Part shown: positions 1 through 17,211 of the stretch, piece by piece
Numbering within the stretch: position 1 is the stretch's first letter
Layout of the letters: every line of letters starts with the position of its first letter
Assembly: GCA_003552985.1 (NCBI GenBank)
Contig: PUPD01000227.1
Location: 1 to 60,098 of the forward strand
DNA: 60,098 bases
Origin: Spirochaetaceae bacterium
Lineage (GTDB): Bacteria; Spirochaetota; Spirochaetia; DSM-27196; SLAA01
Direction: 5' to 3'
Made by a program: the position numbers and the translations under genes
Notes under the pieces: model-generated
Seen by the model: the letters and a program-made list of their open reading frames with translations, nothing else
What the model was told of the DNA's origin: nothing
Databases searched by the model: none

Positions 1-118
1 GTATCTTTACTACTTCGAGCTTCAACTTCGACGTAGGGATATCCACCTTCTCGAACCGCGCACGACTACCGTTGCGGATCTTGGTCAGCATATCAGCTAA
101 CGGATCAGATACGCTCAT
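1..118 (-). CDS. rpsH: 30S ribosomal protein S8, N-terminal part (truncated by window edge)
   Basis: Reverse complement reads [39 protein letters not shown]; correct spc operon position after rpsN. Confidence 0.9.
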   Translation of the reverse strand, partial: MSVSDPLADMLTKIRNGSRARFEKVDIPTSKLKLEVVKI

Positions 119-134
119 TACAATTCTCCCTCTA

Positions 135-320
135 CTACCAGCTCGATTTCGTAACGCCGGGAATCAGCCCATCGCTGGCGAGTTTTCTAAAACAGATTCT
201 GCACATCTGAAACTTGCGCATATAGCCTCGTGGCCGACCGCAAATGCGGCAGCGATTGACCTTCCTGGTCGAGAACTTCGGCCTCTTCTGCGCTTTAACG
301 ATCATCGATTTTTTCGCCAT
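135..320 (-). CDS. rpsN: 30S ribosomal protein S14 type Z (zinc-binding CxxC...CxxC)
   Basis: [26 protein letters not shown]; spc operon order. Confidence 0.97.
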   Translation of the reverse strand: MAKKSMIVKAQKRPKFSTRKVNRCRICGRPRGYMRKFQMCRICFRKLASDGLIPGVTKSSW

Positions 321-332
321 GGAATCCTCGCT

Positions 333-908
333 TTACTTGCTAAACGGCACGCCGAACTTCGTCAGCAAGCTCTTCGCTTCCTGATCATTTTCCGCCGTAG
401 TGACGATTGCGATATTTAACCCGCTTATCTGATCAATCTTGTCGTAATCGATCTCCGGGAAGATAATCTGTTCGGTCACTCCCATCGAAAAGTTCCCGTG
501 TCCATCAAACGCGTTAGGGTTGACCCCGCGGAAGTCCTTCACCCGCGGGAGCGCAACGTCAATCAGCCGCCCGAGAAACTCAAACATTCGGTTCCCACGC
601 AGCGTTACTTTCGCGCCGATTTCGTAGCCCTGACGCACCTTGAAGTTTGCGATCGACTTGCGTGCCTTCGTTTTCACCGCCCGCTGCCCGGCTATCAGTG
701 AGAGCTCCTGCACCGCTGAGTCGAGCGCCTTCTTGTTCTGAATAGCCTCGCCAACGCCCATGCTCAGCACGATCTTCTCGAGACGCGGTACCTGCATTGG
801 ACTCTGATACTCGAACTCCCCCATCATCGCCGGTCGTATACTCTCGAGATACATCTTGCGGAGCGGCGGCACATATTCCTGTACCTCGGCTTGCTGCTTT
901 TCCGCCAT
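333..908 (-). CDS. rplE: 50S ribosomal protein L5
   Basis: Sequence and operon order; start overlaps rplX stop (TAATG). Confidence 0.97.
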   Translation of the reverse strand: MAEKQQAEVQEYVPPLRKMYLESIRPAMMGEFEYQSPMQVPRLEKIVLSMGVGEAIQNKKALDSAVQELSLIAGQRAVKTKARKSIANFKVRQGYEIGAKVTLRGNRMFEFLGRLIDVALPRVKDFRGVNPNAFDGHGNFSMGVTEQIIFPEIDYDKIDQISGLNIAIVTTAENDQEAKSLLTKFGVPFSK

Positions 909-1264
909 TACAACGCCTCTCCAGTCTTGCGCGCAACTCGCACTTTCTTGCCGTTTTCGACTCTGTATCCAATCCGGGTGGCATCGCCGGACTTGGTCAT
1001 GACCGCCACATTCGACACGTGTATCGGCGCTTCAATCTCGACAATACCCCCGCGGTCATTCTGCCTACGCTTCTTCATCGCCTTCTTGACGATGTTCACC
1101 CCTTCCACCAGCACACGGTCCCGCTTGCGGTCCACCCGCAGCACCCGCCCGACTTTTCCTTTGTCCTTGCCGGAGAGAACCTTTACCTGATCCTCTTTGC
1201 GGATCTTGAATCGCTTGCGGTGATGCGCCGGGCTCGCTTGAGCCTTTCTTCTTACGCTTCTCAT
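908..1264 (-). CDS. rplX: 50S ribosomal protein L24
   Basis: [34 protein letters not shown]; operon order. Confidence 0.96.
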   Translation of the reverse strand: MRSVRRKAQASPAHHRKRFKIRKEDQVKVLSGKDKGKVGRVLRVDRKRDRVLVEGVNIVKKAMKKRRQNDRGGIVEIEAPIHVSNVAVMTKSGDATRIGYRVENGKKVRVARKTGEAL

Positions 1265-1275
1265 CGCGAACCTCC

Positions 1276-1644
1276 TTACAGCACCTCAGGAGCAAGCGAC
1301 ACAATCTTCATATACCCACCCTCGCGGAGCTCGCGAGCGACCGGTCCGAAAATGCGCTTTCCTTTAGGATTGCTCGTCGCATCGAGTATGACGCATGCAT
1401 TGTCGTCAAAACGGATGTAGGTCCCGTCCGACCGGCGATGCTCTTTCCTGCATCGCACTATCACGGCGCGCTCCACATTCCCCTTCTTGACCGGGGCGTT
1501 GGGAATTGCGTTCTTCACCGCCACAACGACCAGATCGCCGATACCGGCAGACTTGCGCTTGCTTCCCCCAAGGACCTTAATGCACTGCACCTTTTTCGCA
1601 CCGCTGTTGTCAGCGACATTCAGATATGAGTTCATCTGTATCAT
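1276..1644 (-). CDS. rplN: 50S ribosomal protein L14
   Basis: [31 protein letters not shown]. Confidence 0.98.
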   Translation of the reverse strand: MIQMNSYLNVADNSGAKKVQCIKVLGGSKRKSAGIGDLVVVAVKNAIPNAPVKKGNVERAVIVRCRKEHRRSDGTYIRFDDNACVILDATSNPKGKRIFGPVARELREGGYMKIVSLAPEVL

Positions 1645-1655
1645 CGTTCACACCT

Positions 1656-1934
1656 CTATTTCGCGCGTTCGACGATTTCCAAAAGGCGCCAGCACTTGTC
1701 TTTGCTGATCGGACGAGCTTCCTCCACTCGCACCCGGTCACCAACCCGTGCATCGTTACTCGCATCGTGAGCCTTCACCTTCCTGGTACTGGTCACGTAC
1801 TTCTTATACAGCCGATGTACGGCGCGTTTGGTAATCGCAACGACTATTGTTTTGTCCATCTTGTCGCTGACTACAACGCCGGTAAACACCCGCTTTCGCC
1901 TTGCTTTCGTTTGCGCGCTCGTCTGCGTTTCCAC
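1656..1934 (-). CDS. rpsQ: 30S ribosomal protein S17
   Basis: KRVFTGVVVSDKMDKTIVVAITKRAVHRLYKKYV. Confidence 0.96.
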   Translation of the reverse strand: METQTSAQTKARRKRVFTGVVVSDKMDKTIVVAITKRAVHRLYKKYVTSTRKVKAHDASNDARVGDRVRVEEARPISKDKCWRLLEIVERAK

Positions 1935-1943
1935 GAGAAACTC

Positions 1944-2147
1944 CTACTCTCCCTGCTGCGTAACTTCAGGGTGGTTATAAATTAGCGTATTCAACCGCGC
2001 AATCTGCCGCCGCAATGTACGCTTCTCCAACTGATTGTCTACGTGTCCGATGACCATATTGAACCGTACGTCGAGGTAGCGCTTCTTCAGCTCTTCGCGT
2101 TTGACGACCAGTTCCTCAAAGGTCAGGTCTTTGAACGAGTTCCTCAT
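1944..2147 (-). CDS. rpmC: 50S ribosomal protein L29
   Basis: MRNSFKDLTFEELVVKREELKKRYLDVRFNMVIGHVDNQ; start trimmed from ORF track. Confidence 0.93.
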   Translation of the reverse strand: MRNSFKDLTFEELVVKREELKKRYLDVRFNMVIGHVDNQLEKRTLRRQIARLNTLIYNHPEVTQQGE

Positions 2148-2148
2148 C

Positions 2149-2571
2149 CTACGCCCCCTCCCACGAGACCACCTTCGCACGAATCGGCAACTTGCTGGCG
2201 GCAAGCCGCAGCGCGTCATGCGCAAGCTTCTCATTGACACCGGACAACTCGAACATCACGCTTCCGGCCCGTGCAGCCGCCACCCAGTGCTCCGGACTAC
2301 CCTTGCCCTTACCCATCCGGGTCTCAGCCGGCTTCTTGGTATAGGGAATATCCGGGAACAGCCGGATCCACACCTTCCCGCCGCGCTTGATATGACGCGT
2401 CATGGCGATACGGGCCGCCTCTATCTGGCGCGCGGTGATCCAGCTCGACTCCAATGCCACAAGGCCGTACTCACCGAACGAAATCCGATTCCCGCGTCCG
2501 GCCTTGCGACCGAGTGTTGTTCCAATCTTGCGTTGCCGTTTCCTGTATCGTACGCGTTTAGGACTCAGCAT
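2149..2571 (-). CDS. rplP: 50S ribosomal protein L16
   Basis: [37 protein letters not shown]. Confidence 0.98.
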   Translation of the reverse strand: MLSPKRVRYRKRQRKIGTTLGRKAGRGNRISFGEYGLVALESSWITARQIEAARIAMTRHIKRGGKVWIRLFPDIPYTKKPAETRMGKGKGSPEHWVAAARAGSVMFELSGVNEKLAHDALRLAASKLPIRAKVVSWEGA

Positions 2572-2574
2572 TGT

Positions 2575-3276
2575 CTAGCTCCTCGTATCGGCCCGCTCAC
2601 GCTGTCGACGCACCAGCGCACCAGCATCTTCTTTGCGGCTGTACTTCAGCACCTCGCCGTGGAACGCCCACACCTTGACACCGATGGTACCGAACGTCGT
2701 CTTCGCTTCGGCGAAACCGTACTCGATATTTGCCCGCAAGGTATGCAGCGGCACCCGGCCTTCACGCTGCGTCTCGGTCCGCGACATCTCGGCGCCGCCG
2801 AGCCGTCCCGACACCTTGATCTTGATTCCCTGCATGCCGGTCTTCATCGCGCCGGCAACCGCCATCTTCAGCGTTCGCCGAAACGAGGCACGAGAGCGCA
2901 GCTGCCGGGCAACGTTCAGCGCGATCAACTGCGCGTTTGTCTCCGGGCGCTTGATTTCCTTTATCTTTATCTGCAGCTTCTTGCCTACCGCCTTCTGCAG
3001 CTTCTGGCCGATCTTCTCGATATTCGCACCACGCGTGCCGATGATTACTCCCGGACGCGAGGTATGAATCACCAATGTCACCCTTTGCGGATGGCGAATG
3101 ATCTCCACCTCCGCAAGCTCGGCGTTACGGGTCTCCGGCAGCGTGTCCAACAACCTTCGCAGCCGCAGATCTTCGTGCAACGTATCGGCGTACTCCCGAG
3201 GGTCCACATACCATTTCGACCGCCAGGTTTTGTTGATCCCTAATCGAATGCCTATCGGATTTACCTTCTGTCCCAC
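2575..3276 (-). CDS. rpsC: 30S ribosomal protein S3
   Basis: [25 protein letters not shown] domain [14 protein letters not shown]. Confidence 0.98.
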   Translation of the reverse strand: MGQKVNPIGIRLGINKTWRSKWYVDPREYADTLHEDLRLRRLLDTLPETRNAELAEVEIIRHPQRVTLVIHTSRPGVIIGTRGANIEKIGQKLQKAVGKKLQIKIKEIKRPETNAQLIALNVARQLRSRASFRRTLKMAVAGAMKTGMQGIKIKVSGRLGGAEMSRTETQREGRVPLHTLRANIEYGFAEAKTTFGTIGVKVWAFHGEVLKYSRKEDAGALVRRQRERADTRS

Positions 3277-3277
3277 G

Positions 3278-3649
3278 TTACTCTCCCGATCTCGCGATCT
3301 CGTCCACCACCGCGGTGATGTGGCTCATCCGCTTATGCAGAATGTCCGCCCGCCCCCGTGCCCGCGGCCACAAGCGCTTCATGCGCGGCCCCTCGTTTAC
3401 CAGCAGCTCCCGGAGGTACAGCATGTCCTCGTCCATCTGTTTGTTCTGAGCAAGCGCATTTGCCGCAGCCGACTCAATTACCTTCCGGAGCACGCGGGCG
3501 CCCTTCTGCGGCGCGTTCTCGAGCACCGAAATCACCTCCGTGTAAGGCTTGTTGCGCACCTTGTCGGCGATCGGACGAAGCTTGAACGGTGAGATCAGTA
3601 TGTAACGCGCATGCGCGCGGTATCCGCTCTTCTCTGCTGTCTTTGCCAT
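3278..3649 (-). CDS. rplV: 50S ribosomal protein L22
   Basis: Sequence and S10 operon order. Confidence 0.95.
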   Translation of the reverse strand: MAKTAEKSGYRAHARYILISPFKLRPIADKVRNKPYTEVISVLENAPQKGARVLRKVIESAAANALAQNKQMDEDMLYLRELLVNEGPRMKRLWPRARGRADILHKRMSHITAVVDEIARSGE

Positions 3650-3660
3650 GCTCTCCGCTC

Positions 3661-3945
3661 CTATTTCCGCTTCCCGGCCTTCTTGTCGGAGCCGGCATGC
3701 CCGCGGAAGATACGCGTCGGCGCAAACTCACCCAGCTTATGCCCTACCAGGTTCTCGGTGATGTAAACCGGCACCCAAGTCTTGCCGTTGTACACCGAGA
3801 TGGTGAGCCCGACCATCTCCGGGATGATCGTCGAACAGCGCGAGTAAGTCTTCACCATCTTGCGGTCGCCGCTTTTGTTCATCTGCACGACCTTGGAGTA
3901 CAGACTCTTTTCGATAAACGGACCTTTCTTAATCGATCTCGACAC
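3661..3945 (-). CDS. rpsS: 30S ribosomal protein S19
   Basis: [19 protein letters not shown]...[23 protein letters not shown]. Confidence 0.98.
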   Translation of the reverse strand: MSRSIKKGPFIEKSLYSKVVQMNKSGDRKMVKTYSRCSTIIPEMVGLTISVYNGKTWVPVYITENLVGHKLGEFAPTRIFRGHAGSDKKAGKRK

Positions 3946-3955
3946 GAGACTACTC

Positions 3956-4783
3956 CTACCTTCTTCGCTTCACGATATGCTTGTCCGAATACTTCCGCTT
4001 GCGCCGGGTGCGATAGCCCTTGGTCGGCTGCCCCCACGGCGTAACCGGATGACGCCCACCCGACGTACGTCCTTCACCACCGCCATGCGGATGATCGACC
4101 GGGTTCATCACGACGCCCCGAACCTTGGGTCGGCGTCCGAGCCAGCGTGCGCGTCCGGCCTTGCCGAGTGCCACATTCATATGGTCTTCGTTGCCGACGG
4201 CCCCTACCGTCGCGCTGCACCGCTTGAAAACCAGCCGAGTCTCTCCCGACGGCAGCCGCACCGTTACGTAGTCCTTCTCCTTGGCAACCACCGTAGCGCG
4301 CGCCCCGGCCGAACGGGCAAGCTGTCCGCCCTTGCCGTGTTGCAGCTCTACATTGTGCACTACCGTACCCATCGGAATGCGCTCCAGCGGCAACGAGTTC
4401 CCCACCGTCGGGGGCGCGTTCTCGCCGCTCATTACGCGGTCGTTCTCACGCAGGCCCTTGGGCGCCAGAATGTAGCGACGCTCTCCGTCGCGATACTGGA
4501 CCAGCGCCACGTTGGCGCTACGATTCGGGTCATACGCGATGCCGACTACCTTGCCTTCGATTCCGTGCTTGTCACGCCGAAAGTCTATTTCGCGCAGCTT
4601 GCGCTTGTGACGTCCGCCCTTGCGGCGTACACTGATGCGCCCCTGCCCATCGCGGCCCGCACCGAACCCCGTACCTTTGGTCAACGACTTCTCGGGACCG
4701 TCGAGCGTGATCTCATCAAATGTCAAGCCGGTACGAAACCGTGTACCCGGCGTGCGCGGTCTGTATTTCTTCACACCCACCAC
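3956..4783 (-). CDS. rplB: 50S ribosomal protein L2
   Basis: [34 protein letters not shown]. Confidence 0.98.
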   Translation of the reverse strand: MVGVKKYRPRTPGTRFRTGLTFDEITLDGPEKSLTKGTGFGAGRDGQGRISVRRKGGRHKRKLREIDFRRDKHGIEGKVVGIAYDPNRSANVALVQYRDGERRYILAPKGLRENDRVMSGENAPPTVGNSLPLERIPMGTVVHNVELQHGKGGQLARSAGARATVVAKEKDYVTVRLPSGETRLVFKRCSATVGAVGNEDHMNVALGKAGRARWLGRRPKVRGVVMNPVDHPHGGGEGRTSGGRHPVTPWGQPTKGYRTRRKRKYSDKHIVKRRR

Positions 4784-4791
4784 TGACTCCT

Positions 4792-5076
4792 TTACGCGCC
4801 TTCGAACACTTCGATGGTCTCACCCGGGGAGAGCTTCACGATGGCCTTCTTCCAGGTCGCAGTGCGGCCGCTCTTGTAGCGAACTCGCCGCGGTTTACTC
4901 TTGACGGTGCTGATATTGCAGCGCACCGGGTTAACCTTGAACAACTCGCGCACGGCCTCCATCACCTGAATCTTGTTGACTCGGGGGTCGACCTGAAACA
5001 CGTACTTGCTCTCTTCGCGCAAAGCGTTCGTTTTCTCACTTAGCACCGGTCTGATAATCACTTGGTCGGCTCTCAT
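4792..5076 (-). CDS. rplW: 50S ribosomal protein L23
   Basis: [46 protein letters not shown]; start trimmed from ORF track. Confidence 0.94.
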   Translation of the reverse strand: MRADQVIIRPVLSEKTNALREESKYVFQVDPRVNKIQVMEAVRELFKVNPVRCNISTVKSKPRRVRYKSGRTATWKKAIVKLSPGETIEVFEGA

Positions 5077-5090
5077 TGTCTCCAACCTCT

Positions 5091-5750
5091 CTATTTCTTC
5101 CTGGCGTTGCCGTTCTTCCTGGCGTTGCCGTAAAGCTCGGCTAACCCGGCAGCTGCGGATTCCATCAAGATCACACGCTCTGCATAGTACAGGTCGTGAG
5201 CGCACAACCGCTGGTAAGAAAGAAAACGAAGCCATGGAATATTGCGCGCCGCCCGTTTGACCATCGGGTCGTCGTCCTTCATGATCAATACCGTGCGCTT
5301 TCCCTCGCTGATCGGCCCGAGGATTCCGGCCAGGTCCCGGGTCTTACCCGATTCCACCGTGAAGTCCTCGATCACCCGAAGCGCATCTTGTCGCGCCTTC
5401 ATGCTCAGAATCGACTTCAACGCCACACGCTTCATTGTGCGCGGCAGCTTGTATCCGTAATCGCGGACCTGCGGCCCGAACACCACGCCGCCGCCGACCC
5501 AGATGGGTGACGATCGCCGTCCGGCCCTTGCTCGGCCGGTGCCCTTCTGCCGCCATGGTTTGCGCGTGCTGCCCCGAACCTGGCTTCGCGTCTTGGTGGA
5601 AGCGGTCCCCACCCGGGCGTTTGCCAGCTCATTGCGTATCGCGTGATATATTGAGCCCTCACTGACTTCACGGCTGAACACCGCATCATCGAGTGAGATC
5701 GTCTGCTTAGGCTCTCCGTCCACAGAAAGTACTTGTGTATCCATCCTCAA
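5091..5750 (-). CDS. rplD: 50S ribosomal protein L4
   Basis: RSQVRGSTRKPWRQKGTGRARAGRRSSPIWVGGGVVFGP. Confidence 0.96.
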   Translation of the reverse strand: MRMDTQVLSVDGEPKQTISLDDAVFSREVSEGSIYHAIRNELANARVGTASTKTRSQVRGSTRKPWRQKGTGRARAGRRSSPIWVGGGVVFGPQVRDYGYKLPRTMKRVALKSILSMKARQDALRVIEDFTVESGKTRDLAGILGPISEGKRTVLIMKDDDPMVKRAARNIPWLRFLSYQRLCAHDLYYAERVILMESAAAGLAELYGNARKNGNARKK

Positions 5751-5770
5751 CGCCCTTTACTACTGCGCCG

Positions 5771-6391
5771 CTACTTCTTCGTCGCGGAGCGGATCTCGAG
5801 ATACCCCCCGCGGCGGCCCGGAACCGCACCGGTGACGAGCATTGCGTTGCGCTCAGGATCAACTCGCACAACTCTCAGATTCTGCACCGTAGCGCGCTCG
5901 CCGCCCATGCGCCCCGGCATCTTGGTTCCCTTGTGAATGCGCGACGGGGTCGCCGCCATCCCGGTTGCCCCGAGCCCACGCTTGAACTTCGACCCATGCG
6001 TCTTGCGCCCGCCGTGAAAACCATGCCGGCGCATCACGCCCTGATACCCTTTCCCTTTCGTGATACCGGCCACGTCGACGAACGCTGCGTTCTCGAGGGA
6101 CTGTACCGTGAGCGTGTCGCCGACGCTGCAGTCCAGATCGAAGTCGCGAAATTCCCGCACATAGCGTTTCGGAGCGACACCATCGGGGTACTGACCCCGC
6201 ACCGGCTTGGTCACCCGGTTCTCTTTCGCGTCGAACGCACCGACCACCACAGCGTTATAACCGTCACGCTCGGCGGTGCGCTGCCCAATCACGACGTTCG
6301 GCTCGACCTCAATCACCGTTACCGGTACCAGCGTGCCGTCGTCATCGAACACCTGCGTCATACCGATCTTTTTTCCGATCAGCCCAATCAT
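5771..6391 (-). CDS. rplC: 50S ribosomal protein L3
   Basis: MIGLIGKKIGMTQVFDDDGTLVPVTVIE; start trimmed from ORF track. Confidence 0.96.
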   Translation of the reverse strand: MIGLIGKKIGMTQVFDDDGTLVPVTVIEVEPNVVIGQRTAERDGYNAVVVGAFDAKENRVTKPVRGQYPDGVAPKRYVREFRDFDLDCSVGDTLTVQSLENAAFVDVAGITKGKGYQGVMRRHGFHGGRKTHGSKFKRGLGATGMAATPSRIHKGTKMPGRMGGERATVQNLRVVRVDPERNAMLVTGAVPGRRGGYLEIRSATKK

Positions 6392-6458
6392 TTGCTTCAC
6401 CTCAACTGCCGCTCGAACTCGCCCGAAGCAGACCCGCCCCGGGCACAACAACGGACTG

Positions 6459-6767
6459 CTACTGTTTGATCTCGACGTCAACGCCGGCCGGCAACTCCAG
6501 CTTCATAAGGGAGTCCATGACCGCGGAGCTCGGCTGAATAATATCAATTAGCCGCTTGTGTGTGCGCATCTCGAACTGCTCGCGCGCCTTCTTGTTCACG
6601 TGCGGCGATCGCAGCACCGTAAACTTGTTGATGCGCGTAGGCAACGGGATCGGGCCCGAGACGGTTGCACCCGATTTGTGCACCGTATCGACGATCGCCC
6701 GTGCGCTCTGGTCAATCAGCTCTACGTCGAATCCGCGCAAGCGCACTCGAATCTTGTTGCTCGCCAT
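6459..6767 (-). CDS. rpsJ: 30S ribosomal protein S10
   Basis: [45 protein letters not shown]. Confidence 0.97.
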   Translation of the reverse strand: MASNKIRVRLRGFDVELIDQSARAIVDTVHKSGATVSGPIPLPTRINKFTVLRSPHVNKKAREQFEMRTHKRLIDIIQPSSAVMDSLMKLELPAGVDVEIKQ

Positions 6768-6823
6768 CGTTCCTCCAAAAAAGCGGAGCCCGGCCGCGAA
6801 CGGCAAGGCCCGCTATCCCGGTC

Positions 6824-8014
6824 TTAGTCGACAATATCGATGACCTGACCGCTGGCAACGGTCCGGCCGCCCTCACGGATGGCGAAACGCAGCCCCTTCT
6901 CCATCGCGATGGGATGAATAAGCTCTGCCTCGATCTCAGTGTTATCGCCGGGCATCACCATCTCTTTTCCTTCCGGCAGCATGACCGTCCCGGTAATGTC
7001 GGTGGTACGGAAATAGAACTGGGGCCGATAACCGGTGAAGAACGGCGAATGACGACCACCCTCTTCCTTGCTCAGGCAGTAGATCGTACCTTTGAACTTC
7101 ACGTGCGGCGTGATCGAGCCCGGCTTCGCAAGCACCTGACCCCGCTGCACATCGTTCTTATCTATTCCGCGCAGCAGGGCGCCGATATTGTCGCCGGCCT
7201 CGCCTTGATCGAGCAGCTTATTGAACATCTCAACGCCGGTGCAGGTGGTCTGCTGGGTATCGCGAATACCAACGATCTCGACCTTGTCGTTGACCTTCAA
7301 CACACCGCGCTCGATTCGGCCGGTGACAACCGTACCACGACCCTGAATCGAGAAGATGTCCTCGATCGGCATCAGGAAGTCCTTGTCTTTGGCCCGCTCC
7401 GGGATCGGGAAGTACTCGTCCATCGCGTTCAACAGATCAACGACGCACTTGGTCTGCTCGTCGTCATCCGGATTCATCATCGCGTCGTACGCGCTGCCGC
7501 GCACAACCGGAACCTCATCGCCCGGGAACCCGTACGAGTTGAGGATGTCACGCATCTCTTCTTCAACGAGATCGATGAGGTCGGGATCGTCGACCTGATC
7601 GGTCTTATTGATAAATACGATCAACGCCGGAACGTCCACCTGCCGCGCGAGCAGAATATGCTCTTTAGTCTGCGACATCGGACCGTCGGTGGCGGACACT
7701 ACAACCACCGCACCGTCCATCTGCGCCGCGCCGGTAATCATGTTCTTGATGTAGTCGGCATGTCCGGGGCAGTCGACGTGGGCGTAATGCCGGTTTGCGC
7801 TCTGATACTCGACATGGCGTGTGTTGATCGTAATACCGCGCGCCTTCTCCTCCGGAGCATTGTCGATATCCTCATACTTCATCACTTTGCCGCCGGTAGT
7901 CTTAGCCGACAGCATGGTGATCGCCGCCGTCAACGTCGTCTTGCCGTGGTCAACATGACCGATGGTGCCGACGTTAATATGCGGTTTCGTCCTCTCAAAT
8001 TTTGCCTTTGCCAT
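6824..8014 (-). CDS. tuf: Elongation factor Tu
   Basis: [47 protein letters not shown]. Confidence 0.98.
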   Translation of the reverse strand: MAKAKFERTKPHINVGTIGHVDHGKTTLTAAITMLSAKTTGGKVMKYEDIDNAPEEKARGITINTRHVEYQSANRHYAHVDCPGHADYIKNMITGAAQMDGAVVVVSATDGPMSQTKEHILLARQVDVPALIVFINKTDQVDDPDLIDLVEEEMRDILNSYGFPGDEVPVVRGSAYDAMMNPDDDEQTKCVVDLLNAMDEYFPIPERAKDKDFLMPIEDIFSIQGRGTVVTGRIERGVLKVNDKVEIVGIRDTQQTTCTGVEMFNKLLDQGEAGDNIGALLRGIDKNDVQRGQVLAKPGSITPHVKFKGTIYCLSKEEGGRHSPFFTGYRPQFYFRTTDITGTVMLPEGKEMVMPGDNTEIEAELIHPIAMEKGLRFAIREGGRTVASGQVIDIVD

Positions 8015-8176
8015 TACGTCCTCCTTGCGGCATCGTAACTACAGTTGATCAGAATTATCTGCGTTGCTACTGACTGCCCGTGCGACAGCCTGTCGGCACA
8101 CGGATCAGTTGCACCTGGTTTCTACATCTCACAGCGCTTCGACGAAGCGAACCACTGCTGCTGTGTGGGAGTGCGG

Positions 8177-8205
8177 ATTCTAATTCGGAGCAGCCCTTCT
8201 GTCAA
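8177..8205 (-). promoter_or_regulatory. Candidate sigma70 promoter for tuf and the S10/spc operon
   Basis: On minus strand TTGACA - 17 nt - TAGAAT, about 155 nt upstream of tuf in a roughly 350-bp non-coding gap. Confidence 0.65.
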
Positions 8206-8364
8206 GGACATGCGATAAGAGTGGAGTCTTGCAACTATGACTGCAAGCGTACTCGCAGCCGGCCACCTTACCACCCCGTATCTCCGACAACAGCGATACA
8301 GTCTGGATGATCGGTTTGGCACTATACGATCAAGCCGGCAACCCTTGCGCGTACGGCTCAGGCG

Positions 8365-8862
<498 letters not shown>

Positions 8863-9237
8863 TTACGCCTTCGGGCGCTTCGTACCGTACTTCGAGCGCG
8901 CTTTGCGTCGATCATCGACACCCAGGGTGTCCTTAGCGCCGCGCACGATGTGGTAACGCACACCCGGAAGGTCCTTCACACGGCCGCCGCGCAGCAGCAC
9001 AACCGAGTGCTCCTGCAGATTGTGCCCGATTCCCGGGATATAGGCGGTCGCCTCAATTCCGTTCGTCAACCGCACACGCGCGACTTTGCGGAGCGCCGAG
9101 TTCGGTTTTTTAGGGGTAATCGTCATCACACGCGTACAAACCCCCCGCTTCTGCGGACACGCCTGCAGCGCCGGTGATTTCGTTTTGCGCGTTATAGTCT
9201 TGCGACCCTTGCGGATCAACTGATTAATTGTAGGCAT
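8863..9237 (-). CDS. rpsL: 30S ribosomal protein S12
   Basis: [57 protein letters not shown]. Confidence 0.98.
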   Translation of the reverse strand: MPTINQLIRKGRKTITRKTKSPALQACPQKRGVCTRVMTITPKKPNSALRKVARVRLTNGIEATAYIPGIGHNLQEHSVVLLRGGRVKDLPGVRYHIVRGAKDTLGVDDRRKARSKYGTKRPKA

Positions 9238-9322
9238 AACAGTTAGTTACAACTCCTCGGTGTCTATTCCAACGCTTCGTCTGCTCGGTGAGCCCGTACT
9301 GTACCAAGCACCTGCAAAAAAG

Positions 9323-13555
<4,233 letters not shown>

Positions 13556-13593
13556 TTTGGGGCCTCCTGAAACGAAGCATCCGGGCCGGTCTC

Positions 13594-16500
13594 TTAGAAA
13601 TTGCTGCCCTTGCGATTGATCAGCTCCTCATCCCGCTCGGTCAAAGCTATTTGCTTTCCTTTGGTGTCGTAGATCGAGATGTCGAGCGCCAGGCCGCGGA
13701 GCTCCTGCACCAGCACATTGAACGATTCCGGAACACCTGCCGAGGTCGCGGGCTCACCCTTGACGATGCTCTCGTAGATTTTCGCCCGGCCGTTCATGTC
13801 GTCACTCTTGATTGTAAGCAGCTCCTGAAGGGTGTTCGCCGCGCCGTAGGCCTCGAGCGCCCATACCTCCATCTCGCCGAGGCGCTGCCCGCCGAACTGC
13901 GCTTTGCCGCCGAGCGGCTGTTGGGTCACCAACGAGTACGGACCGGTCGAACGAGCGTGCATCTTGTCGTCTACAAGGTGATGCAGCTTCAGCATGTACA
14001 TGTAGCCTACCGTCACTTCGTTTTGGAAGCGCTCACCGGTACGGCCGTCGTACAGCACGGTCTTGGAGCTGGCGGGGAGCCCCGCCTCCCGCAGCTTCTC
14101 GGCGATCATCTCGTTGGTCGCCGACTCGAAGACCGGGGTGGCATACCACTCGTTCAACACCGCCGCCGCCCATCCGAGCTCAGCCTCGAGTATCTGACCA
14201 AGGTTCATACGCGAGGGGACGCCAAGCGGGTTCAGGCATACGTCAAGCGGCGTGCCGTCCGCCATGAACGGCATATCTTCCTCGGGAAGAACACGCGCAA
14301 TGACGCCCTTGTTTCCGTGCCGTCCGGCCATTTTATCGCCCTCACGCAGCTTGCGCTTGGTGGCGACGAGCACCTTGACCACTTCGTCGACGCCCGGGCT
14401 CAGGTCGTCGCCTTCCGAACGCCTGAGGCGCTGAATGTCGATGACGGTCCCGTCGGTGCCGTGCGGCACACGCAGGCTTGTATCACGCACCTCTTTCGCT
14501 TTCTCACCGAAGATCGAGTTCAGCAGCTTGAACTCGGGAGTCGTCTCGGTCTCGCTCTTCGGCGTAACCTTACCGACCAAAATGTAGCCGCTGCCGATCG
14601 TGGCTCCGACGCGAACGATGCCTTCCTCGTCCAGCTGATCAAGGGCCTTCTCCGAGGTGTTCGGAATGTCCCGGGTAATCTTCTCCGGTCCAAGCTTGGT
14701 CTCGCGGACCTCGACCGTGAACTCTTTGATATGGATCGAGGTGAAGATATCGTCTTTGACAATCTTCTCCGAGACGAGAATGGCGTCCTCGAAGTTATAG
14801 CCGTTCCAGGGCACGAACCCTACCAACACGTTTCGACCGAGAGCCAGCTCGCCCTGATAGGTCGAGGGCCCGTCGGCGAGCACATCACCGGTCTTCACCT
14901 TCTGTCCGGTCTGCACCACCGGTTTCTGCGTGTAGCAGGTGTCCTGGTTGGTCCGTTGGTACTTCATCAACTGGTACAGATCAACATCGTCGCCACCGTC
15001 CTTCGACCCGTTGGTCTGCACCTCGATGTGTTGCGAGGTCACCCGCTTCACTACGCCGTCGCGGCGCGCCTTCAGCAGAACGCCGGAATCGTAGGCGGTT
15101 TTCGCCTCCATCCCGGTTCCCACGCGCGGCGGTTCGGGGAACACCAGCGGAACAGCTTGCCGTTGCATGTTCGAGCCCATCAGGGCGCGGTTGGCGTCGT
15201 CGTGCTCCAGAAACGGGATCAATGACGCCGAAACCGATATGACCTGCTTGGGAGAGACGTCCATGTACTGGATATCCTCAGGCGGCTTGGTTGTGTAATC
15301 TCCGGACTTGCGAACCGAGATCATTCGGCTGAGAAACTGCCCGTTGCTGTCGATCTCAGCGTTCGCCTGTGCGATGTAGTGTTTCTCCTCATCCATCGCC
15401 GAGAGGTACTCGATCTCTCGCGTCGCCACCCCATCGATCACTCGGCGGTACGGTGTCTCAAGAAACCCGTACTCATTCACCTGGGTGTAGTTTGCAAGCG
15501 AAACAATCAGACCGATGTTCGGGCCTTCCGGAGTCTCAATCGGGCACATGCGGCCGTAATGGGTGTAGTGCACGTCGCGCACCTCAAACCCGGCGCGGTC
15601 GCGAGACAGCCCGCCGGGGCCCAGAGCGTTCAAGCGTCGCTTGTGCGTCAACTCAGCCAGCGGATTTACCTGGTCCATGAACTGTGACAGCTGGCTCGAG
15701 CCGAAAAACTCCTTGATCGCGGCAACCACCGGCTTGATCGAGATCAGGTCCTGCGGCTTGATGGTGTCGGTCTCTTTCAGCGACATCCGTTCTTTGGCGA
15801 TGCGCTCCATGCGACTGAAGGCGGTCTTCATCTGATTTGCGAGCAGCTCCCCGACCGAGCGCACCCGCCGGTTGCCGAGATGATCGATGTCGTCGACATT
15901 CTCTTCGCCGATATACACCTGCACGAGGAATCGCATGGTGTTCACCATATCTTCGCGAGTCAACACGTGATCCTCGACCGGCTCCTCGTAGTCGAACTTC
16001 TTGTTCAGCTTGTAGCGGCCCACCCGTCCCAGATCGTAACGGCGCGAGGTGAAGAACATCGCGTTGAAGTCCTTCTCCGCGCTCTCCACCGTAATCGGCT
16101 CACCCGGCATGATCACCGCATAGACCGCCGACAGCGCATCGTCCTTCGACGGCTCGTCCTTATCGACTTCGTCCTTGGTGAATTTGACCTCCTCACGCTC
16201 AAAACAGTTGAGGATGATCTCGGAGTGCAGCGAATCCGGATGAGCGAGATCGATGATCGCTATCTCGGCCACACCGGCATGAATCAGCTGGTCGATGTCG
16301 TGGGGATGCAGCTTCTCACCGGCGCGGTAGAGTTTCTTGCTCTCGCCCGCGTCGGTCGTCCAAACCGCTTCAGCGAGCACCGCCCCCACCAAGGCTTCCT
16401 TATCCTCCGGCGTGTCTTTCACCTCTACCGGCTTGGTCTGATAGAAGAGCTCGATCAGCTTCTCACGCGAGTCGTAACCGAGAGCCCGGAGGAAGATTGT

Positions 16501-17103
16501 ACCGAGGATGCGCTTCTTGCGGTCGATCTTGGCGTAGATCAGCTCTTTCTTCTGATCGATCTCGAACTCCAACCAGGAGCCGCGGTACGGAATGATCCGT
16601 GACGAGTACACACCTTTCTCGTGCGAGAATATAACACCGGGACTGCGGTGAATCTGGCTCACCACGACCCGTTCGGCACCGTTGATGATGAAGGTTCCCC
16701 GATCGGTCATCAACGGGATGTCACCCATGTAGATATCTTTCTGGCGGATTTCCCCGGTCTCAAGGAAGACCAGGTTGATCCGTGCCTTGATCGGGATCGC
16801 GTAGGTGTGTCCCTTGTACTTACACTCCAGCTCCGACATCTTGATGCCGGCTTCATCGAGGATATAGTGATCATACTCCAACCGCATATCCCCGTTCTGG
16901 CTCTCGATCGGGAACACGGCCTGAAACACTTCCTCGAGACCCTGATTCAAGGGAGGCTCACCCGATATTACGCGATTCCACTGCAAGAAACGCTCGAATG
17001 AGCGCACCTGAATATCAACGAGATCGGGCAACTCCATAACGGTTGCCCCGCGCGTTCCGACGAATACGCGGTTAACATCGGTGGTTCTGTCAAACATTCT
17101 CAC
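13594..17103 (-). CDS. rpoB: DNA-directed RNA polymerase beta subunit
   Basis: [43 protein letters not shown]; 1169 aa. Confidence 0.99.
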   Translation of the reverse strand: MRMFDRTTDVNRVFVGTRGATVMELPDLVDIQVRSFERFLQWNRVISGEPPLNQGLEEVFQAVFPIESQNGDMRLEYDHYILDEAGIKMSELECKYKGHTYAIPIKARINLVFLETGEIRQKDIYMGDIPLMTDRGTFIINGAERVVVSQIHRSPGVIFSHEKGVYSSRIIPYRGSWLEFEIDQKKELIYAKIDRKKRILGTIFLRALGYDSREKLIELFYQTKPVEVKDTPEDKEALVGAVLAEAVWTTDAGESKKLYRAGEKLHPHDIDQLIHAGVAEIAIIDLAHPDSLHSEIILNCFEREEVKFTKDEVDKDEPSKDDALSAVYAVIMPGEPITVESAEKDFNAMFFTSRRYDLGRVGRYKLNKKFDYEEPVEDHVLTREDMVNTMRFLVQVYIGEENVDDIDHLGNRRVRSVGELLANQMKTAFSRMERIAKERMSLKETDTIKPQDLISIKPVVAAIKEFFGSSQLSQFMDQVNPLAELTHKRRLNALGPGGLSRDRAGFEVRDVHYTHYGRMCPIETPEGPNIGLIVSLANYTQVNEYGFLETPYRRVIDGVATREIEYLSAMDEEKHYIAQANAEIDSNGQFLSRMISVRKSGDYTTKPPEDIQYMDVSPKQVISVSASLIPFLEHDDANRALMGSNMQRQAVPLVFPEPPRVGTGMEAKTAYDSGVLLKARRDGVVKRVTSQHIEVQTNGSKDGGDDVDLYQLMKYQRTNQDTCYTQKPVVQTGQKVKTGDVLADGPSTYQGELALGRNVLVGFVPWNGYNFEDAILVSEKIVKDDIFTSIHIKEFTVEVRETKLGPEKITRDIPNTSEKALDQLDEEGIVRVGATIGSGYILVGKVTPKSETETTPEFKLLNSIFGEKAKEVRDTSLRVPHGTDGTVIDIQRLRRSEGDDLSPGVDEVVKVLVATKRKLREGDKMAGRHGNKGVIARVLPEEDMPFMADGTPLDVCLNPLGVPSRMNLGQILEAELGWAAAVLNEWYATPVFESATNEMIAEKLREAGLPASSKTVLYDGRTGERFQNEVTVGYMYMLKLHHLVDDKMHARSTGPYSLVTQQPLGGKAQFGGQRLGEMEVWALEAYGAANTLQELLTIKSDDMNGRAKIYESIVKGEPATSAGVPESFNVLVQELRGLALDISIYDTKGKQIALTERDEELINRKGSNF

Positions 17104-17211
17104 CTACCTCCCATGAATCATGAAGAGCGCACACGAAAAAGCGACACCATCGTCAAGCCCTCTTGCCGATGGCATCGCGTTGAGTAACTTAAGTTGTACG
17201 TAGCCGCAAGG

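Noticed and set aside
2101-3243. 380-aa plus-strand ORF
   Set aside because: Antisense to rplP/rpsC; shadow ORF.
6665-8038. 457-aa plus-strand ORF
   Set aside because: Antisense to tuf; shadow ORF.
13651-15225. 524-aa plus-strand ORF
   Set aside because: Antisense to rpoB; His/Leu/Arg-rich composition of a shadow frame.
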